Shown here: positions 16,349 to 24,391 of the stretch, in pieces
Layout: every line of letters starts with the position of its first letter
Position numbering within the stretch: position 1 is the first letter of the stretch
Assembly (NCBI GenBank): GCA_002709405.1
Contig: PAQV01000005.1
Coordinates: forward strand, 69,054 to 133,053
DNA: 64,000 nt
Direction: 5' to 3'
Source of the DNA: Paracoccaceae bacterium
Lineage (GTDB): Bacteria; Pseudomonadota; Alphaproteobacteria; Rhodobacterales; Rhodobacteraceae
Made by a program: the position numbers and the translations under genes
Notes under the pieces: generated by a model
Told to the model about the DNA's origin: nothing
Database searches by the model: none
Seen by the model: only the letters and a program-made list of their open reading frames with translations

Positions 16349-17416
16349 TTAAGAAGTCTTAATGCGACCCCGGGGCCCATGCGGGGCAGGGCGGATGTCC
16401 GGCCCGCCCAGGTCTTCGTCGTGGTCGCTGCCGACCAGGACCGCCGGCCGGGCCCGTTGCCCCGGGCGCTGGGGCACGTTGCGGCGCACCGGACGATAAC
16501 GTGCAAACCGGGGCGGCTGGGTCGATGCGCCCAGCAAAAGGTCAAGGAACGGCTTGGGCAGGTCCATCTGGAACAGGACGGCGACATGGGTCGGCTGGTG
16601 CCCAACGACATTTGCCGGGATACGGATGCCTTCGGCGATCACGCTGGTGCTGCCGCTTTCGGCGATGTCGCCCAGCAGGTCGCGGGCCTTCTGGTCGGTG
16701 CCGACGAACCGGCATCCCTTGCGCCCCAGAACGGTGATCGTGCCCGGAACCGAATATGTGCCGATGCTCAGGACCGCCGGGATCAGGCAGGACTTGCGCG
16801 CGTTGCGCAACGTCCGGCACCAGGCCACCACCTGGTTCAGCAACAACAGCATCCCGGTCACGGCTGCGGCGAGCGCCGGCAGCAGGGCCAGCATGACATA
16901 ATCGACAAGCTCTGGCGGCCGGTCGCCTTGCCAGACCTCCTGAAACCGGCTGGCCAAGGCCGGGAAGGACGATGGCATCGGGGGCACGTTCTGATCCCGC
17001 GTCCCGCAATATTCGGCGACAATATTGTCGATTTCTTCCAGGTCGAGGGCCATCACCCAGGGCGTGGCCAGCTGTCCCGACATCACGAACCGGTCAAGAT
17101 CGTCCAGCACGGATTCCACCCGCAGGCGCAGCGAGCGGGACTGGATCTGGTCGATTGTCTTGAACAGCGTGTTCAGGTCCAACCGGGCCAGCCGGGTTTC
17201 GAGCTCTCGCCGCAGGGTCGGGCGCGGCAGACCCTTGGAATCGGCAGCGATGCCGGCCCGGACGGCCAGGTCCCGCCAGTCTGACGGCAGCCCGCAGGTG
17301 GCATCGGAATTGCCCACCGGCCCGCCTGGCCCCGCACTGGCCAGACCAACCGCCAAGGCAACAACCACAATGATCGGGACCCGCCGCATGGCGCGGTCAT
17401 AGCCCCGATCCGTCAA
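16349..17416 (-). CDS. Membrane protein with exported domain and PilZ-like C-terminus, paralogue B
   Basis: A 355-residue protein of the same architecture as its downstream neighbour: signal peptide (MRRVPIIVVVALAVGLASAG, if the start is 17389), an exported domain opening CGLPSDW and closing VAEYCGT, a transmembrane helix MLALLPALAAAVTGMLLLL, a positive stop RTLRNARKSC, then a beta domain YSVPGTITVLGRKGCRF with IAESGSTSVIAEGIRIP. Two starts are possible, 17416 and 17389; neither has a strong ribosome site, and the later one gives the better signal peptide. It is probably the first gene of a two-gene operon with the paralogue. Confidence 0.7.
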   Translation of the reverse strand: MTDRGYDRAMRRVPIIVVVALAVGLASAGPGGPVGNSDATCGLPSDWRDLAVRAGIAADSKGLPRPTLRRELETRLARLDLNTLFKTIDQIQSRSLRLRVESVLDDLDRFVMSGQLATPWVMALDLEEIDNIVAEYCGTRDQNVPPMPSSFPALASRFQEVWQGDRPPELVDYVMLALLPALAAAVTGMLLLLNQVVAWCRTLRNARKSCLIPAVLSIGTYSVPGTITVLGRKGCRFVGTDQKARDLLGDIAESGSTSVIAEGIRIPANVVGHQPTHVAVLFQMDLPKPFLDLLLGASTQPPRFARYRPVRRNVPQRPGQRARPAVLVGSDHDEDLGGPDIRPAPHGPRGRIKTS

Positions 17417-17455
17417 TGTCCGGTTAACGTATGACCGGGATCACACCTGACCGGG

Positions 17456-18925
17456 TCAGATCGACATGCAGACGTATTTCAGCTCCAGGAATTCCTCGAT
17501 CCCGTAGTGGCTGCCCTCGCGGCCCAGGCCCGATTGCTTGACCCCGCCGAAGGGCGCCAGCTCGGTCGAGATGATGCCCGTGTTGATGCCCACGATCCCG
17601 TATTCCAGGGCCTCGGCGACCTTGTACACGCGGCTGAGATCCTTGGCATAGAAATAGGAGGCCAGGCCGAAGATCGTGTCATTGGCCATGGCGATCACGT
17701 CGTCTTCGGTGTCGAACTTGAACAGGGGCGCCAGCGGGCCGAAGGTTTCATCGGTGGCAAAGGCCATGTCCTGGGTCGCGCCGGTCACGATGGTGGGCTT
17801 GATGAAATTGCCATCCAGCTCGCCTCCGCCCAGGATGACCTCGGCCCCTTTCGAGGTCGCGTCGCTGATGTGTTCCAGCACCTTCTCGCCCGCTTCAGGG
17901 TTGATCAGGGGGCCAAGATCGGTGCCCTCTTCCAGCCCGTCGCCGACCTTCATCTGTTCGACCCGGGCCTTCAGCTTGGCCGCGAAGGCGTCATAGACCC
18001 CGGCCTGCACGTAGAGCCGGTTGGCGCAGACGCAGGTCTGGCCATTGTTGCGGAACTTGCACAGGATTGCGCCTTCGACGGCCGCATCCAGGTCGGCATC
18101 GTCGAACACGATGAACGGGGCATTGCCGCCCAGTTCCATCGAGCATTTCAGAACCTGGTCGGCGGCCTGTTTCAGAAGGATGCGGCCCACTTCGGTCGAC
18201 CCGGTGAAGGTCAGCTTGCGGATGCCGGGGTTCTCGCAGAATTCCTTGCCGATCTCGCTGGCCGAGGACGACGTGACCACGTTGAACACGCCGGCCGGGA
18301 TGCCCGCCCGTTCGGCCAGGACGGCGATGGCGGTGGCCGACAGGGGCGTTTCGGCGGCGGGCCGGGCGACAAAGGCGCAGCCGGCGGCCAGGGCCGGGCC
18401 GGCCTTGCGGGTAATCATGGCGTTGGGGAAATTCCAGGGCGTGATCGAGGCCGCGACCCCGATGGGCTGTTTCATCACCGTGATGCGCTTGTCGCGCTGG
18501 TGGCCGGGGATGGTGTCGCCGTAGATCCGCTTGGCCTCTTCGCCGAAGAACTCGATGAAGCCCGCGCCGTAGGCGATCTCGCCCTTGGCCTCGGCCAGGG
18601 GCTTGCCCTGTTCGGCGGTCAGGATGGTGCCCAGGTCGTCCTGGTTTTCCATCATCAGGTCGAACCATTTGCGCAGGATGGCCGCGCGTTCCTTGCCGGT
18701 CATGGCCGCCCAGCCCTTCTGGGCCGCGACGGCCTTGTCGATGGCCGCGGCCACCTGGGCCCGGCTGAGGTCGGCGACCTCGGCGATGGTGTCGCCGCGG
18801 GCCGGGTTTGTGACCTCGTAGCTGCCGTTGTCGCCGTCGATCCATTCGCCGCCGACATAGGCCTTGGTCGCCAGAAGGCTGGGATCCTTGAGAAGGGATT
18901 GCAGATTGGTGGTGGTGTCGAGCAT
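17456..18925 (-). CDS. gabD: NAD(P)+-dependent succinate-semialdehyde dehydrogenase
   Basis: A 489-residue aldehyde dehydrogenase that oxidises succinic semialdehyde to succinate in GABA breakdown. The fold markers are ITPWNFPNAMITRKAGPAL (cofactor binding), FTGSTEVGRIL, the general base in MELGGNAPFIVFDDAD and the nucleophile in NGQTCVCANRLYVQ. CVCANR in that position is typical of GabD, where the two cysteines can form a redox-switch disulfide. The C-terminal end is LELKYVCMSI. No GABA transaminase adjoins. It diverges from the hydrolase at 19009. Confidence 0.92.
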   Translation of the reverse strand: MLDTTTNLQSLLKDPSLLATKAYVGGEWIDGDNGSYEVTNPARGDTIAEVADLSRAQVAAAIDKAVAAQKGWAAMTGKERAAILRKWFDLMMENQDDLGTILTAEQGKPLAEAKGEIAYGAGFIEFFGEEAKRIYGDTIPGHQRDKRITVMKQPIGVAASITPWNFPNAMITRKAGPALAAGCAFVARPAAETPLSATAIAVLAERAGIPAGVFNVVTSSSASEIGKEFCENPGIRKLTFTGSTEVGRILLKQAADQVLKCSMELGGNAPFIVFDDADLDAAVEGAILCKFRNNGQTCVCANRLYVQAGVYDAFAAKLKARVEQMKVGDGLEEGTDLGPLINPEAGEKVLEHISDATSKGAEVILGGGELDGNFIKPTIVTGATQDMAFATDETFGPLAPLFKFDTEDDVIAMANDTIFGLASYFYAKDLSRVYKVAEALEYGIVGINTGIISTELAPFGGVKQSGLGREGSHYGIEEFLELKYVCMSI

Positions 18926-19008
18926 GGTGAACTCCCCTGCAGCGTGGGTTTGGCGGCCACAGAACGCCCTTGAGCCCAGAATGTCCAGTGCCAGGAACGG
19001 AGGCTTTC

Positions 19009-19797
19009 ATGACCCGAGGTGATGCATATGCCAACGGCCCCTACATCCCGGGGGCGGCCGAGTACCCGTTGCGATGGGCTGCGGCGGCGCAGGCGTTTCG
19101 GGATGGGCTGGGGGATCGGGCGCTGGTTGGCCTGGCCTATGGTTCAGGCGCGCGGCAGGCGTTTGACCTGTTCCTGCCGGAGGGCGACAGCCTTGGAACG
19201 GTGGTGTTCGTCCATGGCGGGTTCTGGCGGGCCTTCGGGCGGGCGGACTGGTCTCATCTGGCGGAAGGGGCCCTGGGCCGGGGCTGGGCCATGGCGATCC
19301 CGGAGTACGACCTATGCCCGGCCGTGCGGATCCACGAGATCACGCGGCAGGTGTCCCGGGCGGTGCAGGCCATTGCAGATCGCACGGACGGGCCGCTGGC
19401 CCTGGCCGGGCATTCCGCCGGGGGTCACCTGGTGGCCCGGATGCTCGATCCTGATGTGCTGCCGCGCCCGGTGGCCGAGCGGCTGACGGCGGTGATGCCG
19501 ATCTCTCCCCTGGCCGATCTGCGACCGCTTCTGCAGACGGACATGAATGCGGATTTCCGGCTGGACGCGGCAGAGGCTGCGGCCGAAAGCCCCGTGCTGA
19601 TGGCCGACTGGTACGCGGTTCCGGTTTCGGTGGTCGTGGGGGCGTCAGAAAGGCCGGCCTTCCTGGACCAGGCTGCCTGGCTGTCCCGGGCCTGGGGGAC
19701 GGACCTGCAGGTGCTTGCCGGGCGCCACCATTTCGACGTGATCGAGTGCCTTCAGGACCCGGCCTCTGACCAGGTCGCACAGCTGACCACGGGCTGA
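19009..19797 (+). CDS. Alpha/beta hydrolase, esterase/kynurenine-formamidase-like
   Basis: A 262-residue alpha/beta hydrolase. VVFVHGGFWRAFGRADW forms the HGG oxyanion site, ALAGHSAGGHL is the nucleophile elbow (Ser), and GRHHFDVIE near the C-terminus supplies the His. The HGGFW-GHSAGG combination is that of the kynurenine formamidase/BD-FAE-like esterases, but the true substrate cannot be read from sequence. The start at 19009 has ACGGAGG 6 bp upstream; an earlier in-frame ATG at 18970 lacks one. A perfect palindromic terminator overlaps its stop. Confidence 0.85.
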   Translation: MTRGDAYANGPYIPGAAEYPLRWAAAAQAFRDGLGDRALVGLAYGSGARQAFDLFLPEGDSLGTVVFVHGGFWRAFGRADWSHLAEGALGRGWAMAIPEYDLCPAVRIHEITRQVSRAVQAIADRTDGPLALAGHSAGGHLVARMLDPDVLPRPVAERLTAVMPISPLADLRPLLQTDMNADFRLDAAEAAAESPVLMADWYAVPVSVVVGASERPAFLDQAAWLSRAWGTDLQVLAGRHHFDVIECLQDPASDQVAQLTTG

Positions 19798-19817
19798 GAA
19801 AATTCGCCGAATTTTCT
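19797..19817. terminator. Palindromic A/T-tract terminator
   Basis: AGAAAATTCG and CGAATTTTCT (10 bp, perfect) surround one base. The A-tract precedes and the T-tract follows, so it can act on both convergent transcripts. It begins on the last base of the hydrolase stop. Confidence 0.75.
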
Positions 19818-19848
19818 TGTGGCGCCCCGGGAGACCGGAATGCGCCGT

Positions 19849-20220
19849 TCAGGCCGGTTCCGCCCTGGCAGCGTCGTAGGCCGCCCGGCTTTCGCGGATC
19901 CCAGTCTGGTTTTGCTCGGCCCAGCTGTTCAGGGTGCCGATGGCCAAATGCAGCGACAAGCCCCGGTCGGTCAGCGCATATTCGACTTGCGGCGGCGCCA
20001 GGGGCAGCACCCGCCGCGTCACCAGCCCGTCGCGTTCCAGGTGCCTGAGCGTCACCGCCAGCATGCGCTGGGAAATCCCGTCGATCACCCGTTTCAGCGC
20101 GTTGAACCGGCACGGTCCCCGGGCCAGTTCGACGATGACCAGCACCGACCAGGCATCCCCGACCCGGTCGAGCACATCGCGGACAGGGCAGGCGTAGTTC
20201 TGGGCGCGGCGGGCTGGCAT
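19849..20220 (-). CDS. HxlR-family transcriptional regulator
   Basis: A 123-residue winged-helix regulator of the HxlR/DUF24 family, whose members often sense thiol-reactive or electrophilic compounds. CPVRDVLDRVGDAWSVLVI matches the family opening, with the redox-type Cys at about residue 11; RFNALKRVIDGISQRMLAV is the recognition region, and VEYALTDRGLSL forms the wing. The start at 20220 (MPARR) has GGAGGAA at proper spacing; the frame extends to a TTG at 20232. It diverges from the NAD(P)-binding protein, its probable target. Confidence 0.9.
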   Translation of the reverse strand: MPARRAQNYACPVRDVLDRVGDAWSVLVIVELARGPCRFNALKRVIDGISQRMLAVTLRHLERDGLVTRRVLPLAPPQVEYALTDRGLSLHLAIGTLNSWAEQNQTGIRESRAAYDAARAEPA

Positions 20221-20284
20221 GGGTTCCTCCAAGGTAACTATGAGACCGCAGAATGCGTCTTCCGGGGGCAGGGTGCTCTGGCTA

Positions 20285-20307
20285 TTTGGTTCCTAGTAGT
20301 AACCAAA
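20285..20307. promoter_or_regulatory. Probable HxlR operator
   Basis: TTTGGTT and AACCAAA (perfect) surround CCTAGTAGT, 21 bp before the NAD(P)-binding gene. A related half-site, GGTAACTA, lies at 20233-20240 near the regulator start. Confidence 0.55.
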
Positions 20308-20327
20308 CATAGAACAGGATCCAAGTC

Positions 20328-20954
20328 ATGAAACTACTTGTCATCGGAGCATCGGGCATGGTCGGCAGCCGTGTCGCCGCCGAGGCCCTGTCGCGGGGGC
20401 ACGAGGTCATCGGGGCCGTCCGCACGCCGTCGAACCTGGCCGACGCGCCGGGCCTGACCCCTCTGAAACTGGACGTGACCGACGGGACCGCCGTGGCCGC
20501 CGCCGCGCGGGACGCCGATGTCATCGTCGGTGCCGTTAGCCCGCGCAGCACGGATGACGCCGCCAGCGAGATGGCCGCAATCATGACCGGCTACATCGCC
20601 GGCGCCGAAGGGGCGGGCAAGCCCCTGGTCGTTGTCGGCGGCGCCGGAACTTTGAACCTGCCCGACGGCACTCCGGTCGCCGACGTGGTCCCCGAGATCT
20701 ACGCGGCCGAGGCCAAGTCCATGCGCGCGGCCTATGCCCTGCTGGAAGGCTCGACGGCCAGCTACAGCTTCCTGGCACCCCCGGGCGAAATCGCACCCGG
20801 AGAGCGCACCGGGCAGTTCCGCACCGGCGGGCGCGAATACCTGACCGATGCCGAGGGCAACAGCCGCATCAGCGCCGAGGATTACGCGGTGGCCCTGCTG
20901 GACGAAATCGAAACCCCGGCCCATCGCGGCGAGGTCTTCACCGTCGCCTACTGA
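20328..20954 (+). CDS. NAD(P)H-binding NmrA/SDR-type protein
   Basis: A 208-residue atypical short-chain dehydrogenase with an N-terminal Rossmann motif LLVIGASGMVGSRVAAEAL and the LKLDVTDG segment. The C-terminal SAEDYAVALLDEIETPAH is typical of the NAD(P)-binding_10/YwnB-like group. Members next to HxlR regulators are commonly induced by quinones or aldehydes and act as reductases or sensors; that role here is inferred from the neighbour only. It is followed by a strong hairpin at 21027. Confidence 0.88.
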   Translation: MKLLVIGASGMVGSRVAAEALSRGHEVIGAVRTPSNLADAPGLTPLKLDVTDGTAVAAAARDADVIVGAVSPRSTDDAASEMAAIMTGYIAGAEGAGKPLVVVGGAGTLNLPDGTPVADVVPEIYAAEAKSMRAAYALLEGSTASYSFLAPPGEIAPGERTGQFRTGGREYLTDAEGNSRISAEDYAVALLDEIETPAHRGEVFTVAY

Positions 20955-21026
20955 CCGGCAAAGTTATCCGAAACCCGTCACGTCACCGGGTGAATTCGGT
21001 GGCGCGCCATGATCCGTGATCCTGAG

Positions 21027-21051
21027 CACCCCCGGCATCACGCCGGGGGTG
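21027..21051 (+). terminator. Strong hairpin downstream of the NmrA-like gene
   Basis: CACCCCCGGC and GCCGGGGGTG pair around ATCAC, 72 bp after the stop. It has no T-run. The rest of the 265-bp gap to 21220 shows nothing else clear. Confidence 0.55.
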
Positions 21052-21219
21052 TCCTCCGCGGCCCGAACCACGATGCGCTTGTGGGGCAGGGCGGTCCCGC
21101 ACCGGATTGCCCGGAAACTGACCGCTGTTGGCAGGCCAACGGGACATGCCACCGGAACGGGTTTGACAGGACGCCGGGCAGGCCACGACACTCTTTGCAG
21201 TTGTGCAGGGAGTTTCGCC

Positions 21220-21579
21220 ATGTTTACACCGCTCGACGTCTGGGCCCCGATCTTTCGCGCTCCGTTTTCGGGGGATGTCACCCAGGCCATTTCACCCAGC
21301 GTCCTGTCGCCCGAGATCAAGGGCAGCCCCCAGGTCGAACAGAAGGTCCTGACCGAGGTCGCCAGCTACGGCAAGCAGCTGGGCAAGATCCTCGAGGCGC
21401 TGAAGACCATTTCCGACAAGACCGGGATCGAGCTGGATGAGATCGACCAGCTGATCAAGGACGTTCAGGAGGTGAAGGACACCTGCAAGGTCGAGGCCCG
21501 GGCCGATGCCGAGGCGGCGCTGGACCGGCTTAAGCGGGTCGACGAAGAGGCCTGGACCGAACTGACCACGAAAAGCTGA
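21220..21579 (+). CDS. Small protein with a coiled-coil-prone helix, unknown function
   Basis: A 119-residue protein starting MFTPLDVWAPIFRAPFSGDV, after AGGGAG at suitable spacing. No signal peptide or membrane segment. The C-terminal two thirds are charged and heptad-like (VLTEVASYGKQLGKILEALKTISD, shown in part; then IDQLIKDVQEVKD and ADAEAALDRLKRVDEEAW), suggesting a coiled coil. The N-terminus resembles short phasin-like or small Roseobacter hypothetical proteins, but I cannot assign a family. It appears monocistronic. Confidence 0.6.
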   Translation: MFTPLDVWAPIFRAPFSGDVTQAISPSVLSPEIKGSPQVEQKVLTEVASYGKQLGKILEALKTISDKTGIELDEIDQLIKDVQEVKDTCKVEARADAEAALDRLKRVDEEAWTELTTKS

Positions 21580-21677
21580 TCCATCCGGCGATCCTTCCGG
21601 AGGCGGGGCCTGCAGACGGCTTGCAGTTGAGGCGGCCGGGCCTTTAGGCTGGCCCTGCAGCACAAGGATTTGCCGCC

Positions 21678-21944
21678 ATGATCGCCTTTTTGCGGATGTT
21701 GATCCCGCTTCTGATCCTGCTCAGCCTGGCCTATGCGGTGGCGGCCTGGCGGGGGCGGTCGAAAGCACGCGATCGCCTTGAACAGGAATGGGAAAACGAG
21801 GGCCGCACGGGTGACCGGGACAGCTTTGTCGACGAGGGGCTGGAGGACTATTCCGGCTCTTTCCGGCGCAAGATGCTGCTGGCGATCTATGTCGTGCCAC
21901 TTTTCCTGATCGGCCTCATGGTCTATTTGGCAAACTATAGATGA
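21678..21944 (+). CDS. Small two-helix membrane protein
   Basis: An 88-residue protein with hydrophobic segments at both ends (LRMLIPLLILLSLAYAVAAW near residues 5-24 and MLLAIYVVPLFLIGLMVYLA near 66-85) and a charged acidic loop of ~40 residues between them. No recognised family. It sits 9 bp upstream of the DUF1523 gene on the same strand, so the two are co-transcribed and may act together in the inner membrane. Confidence 0.75.
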   Translation: MIAFLRMLIPLLILLSLAYAVAAWRGRSKARDRLEQEWENEGRTGDRDSFVDEGLEDYSGSFRRKMLLAIYVVPLFLIGLMVYLANYR

Positions 21945-21953
21945 GAGGCACAG

Positions 21954-22598
21954 ATGACATACGTTAAGTGGGTGATATTCGTCATATTCTGGGGCCTTGT
22001 CGCCTCGGTCCTGCATTACACGCTGCCGCGCCACGACGTGGTGCGCATCGTCAACACCGAGGTGCGCCGGATCGACTTCGGCGACAATTCGATTTTCTGG
22101 GCCAATGCCGGCTCCGGGAATGCGGCGTCGGCCAGCTCGCGCGATATCTTCTTCATCTCGTCGGTGCGCCCGAACGGCCGCCCGCGGGTCTATCGCAACG
22201 AGGACACCGGCTGGATCTGGCCGCCCTACTTCAAGCTGGATTCGTCGAACCTGCAGACCAAGGCATCGGACCTGGTGTCGAGTTCGGAAAACCCCAAGTG
22301 GGTGTCGGTGCGCCATTACGGCTGGCGGTTCGAGCTGATGTCGATCTATCCCAACGCCGTGTCGGTCAAGCAGGTCGACGGTCCGGATTACTCAGGCGTG
22401 AACTGGTTCAACATCATCTTCCTGACGGGCTTTGCGATCCTGGTTTACGCCATCCACCGTCGGCTCAGCCGGTTCCGCGAAAAGCGCATCGACCCGGTGG
22501 TCGAGGATTTCACCGACCGGTTCGAGGCAGCCGGAGACGCCATGGAAGGCAAGCGCGGCCGCTTCCGCCGCTGGCTGGCCGACTGGAAACAGACCTGA
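21954..22598 (+). CDS. DUF1523 family membrane protein
   Basis: A 214-residue protein with an N-terminal membrane segment (WVIFVIFWGLVASVLHY), an exported ~120-residue domain with the family segments LPRHDVVRIVNTEVRR, IFFISSVRPNGRPRVYRNED and WIWPPYFKLDSSNLQ, and a second membrane segment (WFNIIFLTGFAILVYAIHR) before a charged cytoplasmic tail. DUF1523 is found mainly in alphaproteobacteria and has no established function. It forms an operon with the two-helix protein before it. Confidence 0.88.
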   Translation: MTYVKWVIFVIFWGLVASVLHYTLPRHDVVRIVNTEVRRIDFGDNSIFWANAGSGNAASASSRDIFFISSVRPNGRPRVYRNEDTGWIWPPYFKLDSSNLQTKASDLVSSSENPKWVSVRHYGWRFELMSIYPNAVSVKQVDGPDYSGVNWFNIIFLTGFAILVYAIHRRLSRFREKRIDPVVEDFTDRFEAAGDAMEGKRGRFRRWLADWKQT

Positions 22599-22625
22599 GG
22601 TCATAGCGCCCCGTGCGCCCTATGA

Positions 22626-22645
22626 GCCCCGGATCCGTCCGGGGC
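22626..22645. terminator. Hairpin between convergent genes
   Basis: GCCCCGGA and TCCGGGGC pair around TCCG, midway between the DUF1523 stop and the glycosyltransferase stop. No T-run. Confidence 0.5.
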
Positions 22646-22665
22646 CGCAGCCTGCTGGCATGGCT

Positions 22666-24243
22666 TCAGTCAGAGAACAGGTGATCCGTCCGGGCGATTT
22701 CCAGCGCCGGGTCCAGCCCGATAGACAGGAACTGGCTGATCGGCTCGGCATTGACCTGGTCGGTGTTGCGTTCCGTCATCACGTACAGGCTTGAAAATCC
22801 GGCGTCCCGGATATGGTCGGATTCCAGGGCCAGGTCGTTGCGAATCGTTGGCAGTAGACGTTCCAGGGTGGTCTGGCTGGTCAGCTCTCCGGCCAGGCCC
22901 ACGCGCTTGGCGTGGCCGATCAGGTAGTCATCGGTGAACTGGCACTCGATCTCCAGGATCTTGGTGGTCGAGCGGTCGGCATAGAAATCGTGCAGCAGTT
23001 CCAGGTTCGACGGGTCCAGGCAGATGATCAGCCGGTCGGTGTCGAAATAGTCGAATAGCATGCGCATCAGGGCACGCCGGTGGCGGGTGCGCTTTTCCAG
23101 CGAGCTTTGGATGCCGCCCAGGTCGGGCAGGGGGGTGTCCTCTTCGTTGAAGAGGTATTCCACCGCCGGCAGGTTGGTTACCTGGCGGACCTTGTCCAGG
23201 AAGCGCTTGGCCACGTGCCATTTCTTGCAGACGACGACCATCAACTCGCGCTGACGGCCGACGGTGCCTTCGGTTTCCCAGAATCGCGGGGCGAACCGAC
23301 GGCCGATCCGGCCGCGCCCGGTCAGGAAGCGGAAGAGGTTGCGCCCTTCGTCCGAGATCTGGAAATCGACGCCGTGGGCGGCATACAGCATGCCCAGCCG
23401 CGCCCGCAACTCGGTCGCCTCGGGGCTGATCTTGCGGGCGAACAGGCTGTCCTGGGCCAGCAGCAGATCGTAGTGGTCGTTGTAGAAGACCACCGGCATG
23501 CCGTAGTCGGTGAACATCAGGAAGGTCAGGGTCCGGTTGCGGATTTCCTTTTCCGGCACCAGATGGCGGACCAGGGTCTGGAAAAAGGTTTCATCCGGGA
23601 TCCAGGTGGTGCGGAAGAAGCGCATCACGTCAGGCCGCTGACGGCAGAAATCCAGGATCCACTCGATCGTGCGCCGGCGCAGGCACCACCACTGGCTGCC
23701 GATCTGGATTTCCAGGTCGGCCGGCACCTTGCGCGTCAGACCCAGCCGCTTTTGCCATTCGTATGATGTGTAGAACAGCCACTTGTGGGTGCGTTCGTTG
23801 AAGAAATGGCGGTAGATCAGCCGCTCTTCCTTGAGGCCGGTCTTGATCCAGTCGCTTGCGAAGAAATCGAAGCTTTCGATATAGTCGGCATCCTGCGCAT
23901 CGAGGAAATCGTGCACGTAATCCGAGGTCTTGATCGCCATGCAATCGCCCGACAGCATGTAGAAATGCGTGGCCCGGGGGTAGGCCTGTACGGCCGCCTC
24001 GACCGCCAGCAGGGTGGCCTGGACCAGGGACCATTCGCCCCAGCCGCACTTGATGCGCTTCTGGGCAAAGGTGACCGAGGCATTGCCGCGCAGCGCCTCG
24101 CGGATCTTGTCGTAATGTGCGGGGTTGGCCCGGGCGTCGAAATGAATCGACATATAGTCCCCGGTGGCCGTCAGGCGGTTGGCCTGACGGATGATGGCAT
24201 CGGGGTCCTTGTGACACAAAAGGATATAGGCGATTTTGGCCAT
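22666..24243 (-). CDS. Branch-family beta-1,6-N-acetylglucosaminyltransferase-like protein (with DUF5928)
   Basis: A 525-residue protein. Residues ~1-260 are a Core-2/I-branching (Pfam Branch, GT14) domain: AKIAYILLCHKDPDAIIRQ, YMSIHFDARANP, KCGWGEWSLVQATLLAV and FYMLSGDCMAIKT. Residues ~300-525 form the extra domain (DUF5928) seen in Roseobacter homologues. GT14 members transfer GlcNAc or xylose to glycans; the acceptor here is unknown. No signal peptide, so it is cytoplasmic or membrane-peripheral. It diverges from a PAPS-type sulfotransferase, which suggests one glycan-building module. Confidence 0.82.
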   Translation of the reverse strand: MAKIAYILLCHKDPDAIIRQANRLTATGDYMSIHFDARANPAHYDKIREALRGNASVTFAQKRIKCGWGEWSLVQATLLAVEAAVQAYPRATHFYMLSGDCMAIKTSDYVHDFLDAQDADYIESFDFFASDWIKTGLKEERLIYRHFFNERTHKWLFYTSYEWQKRLGLTRKVPADLEIQIGSQWWCLRRRTIEWILDFCRQRPDVMRFFRTTWIPDETFFQTLVRHLVPEKEIRNRTLTFLMFTDYGMPVVFYNDHYDLLLAQDSLFARKISPEATELRARLGMLYAAHGVDFQISDEGRNLFRFLTGRGRIGRRFAPRFWETEGTVGRQRELMVVVCKKWHVAKRFLDKVRQVTNLPAVEYLFNEEDTPLPDLGGIQSSLEKRTRHRRALMRMLFDYFDTDRLIICLDPSNLELLHDFYADRSTTKILEIECQFTDDYLIGHAKRVGLAGELTSQTTLERLLPTIRNDLALESDHIRDAGFSSLYVMTERNTDQVNAEPISQFLSIGLDPALEIARTDHLFSD

Positions 24244-24391
24244 GAAAGGCGTCGGGTCAGGGCTCTGGACTGCTCTTGACCTATCCTGATAAAGATAACG
24301 GCCGATTGAATAAACAAGCTTTGTTTGTTTTTTTGTGGTTCAACGGCGCCATGACGGCCCAAAGGCCGCGCACTGCTGAGGACGAGCGCAA
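24244..24391. promoter_or_regulatory. A/T-rich divergent promoter region
   Basis: This 148-bp gap is the most A/T-rich stretch noticed in the window, with AAACAAGCTTTGTTTG and a T7 run near 24330. It must hold both promoters of the glycosyltransferase and sulfotransferase. Such tracts attract H-NS-like or MucR/Ros proteins; no specific site was identified. Confidence 0.45.

Noticed and set aside
20964-21320. 118-codon minus-strand ORF across the gap after the NmrA-like gene
   Set aside because: It overlaps the start of the 119-residue plus-strand gene, has no ribosome site and spans the strong hairpin.
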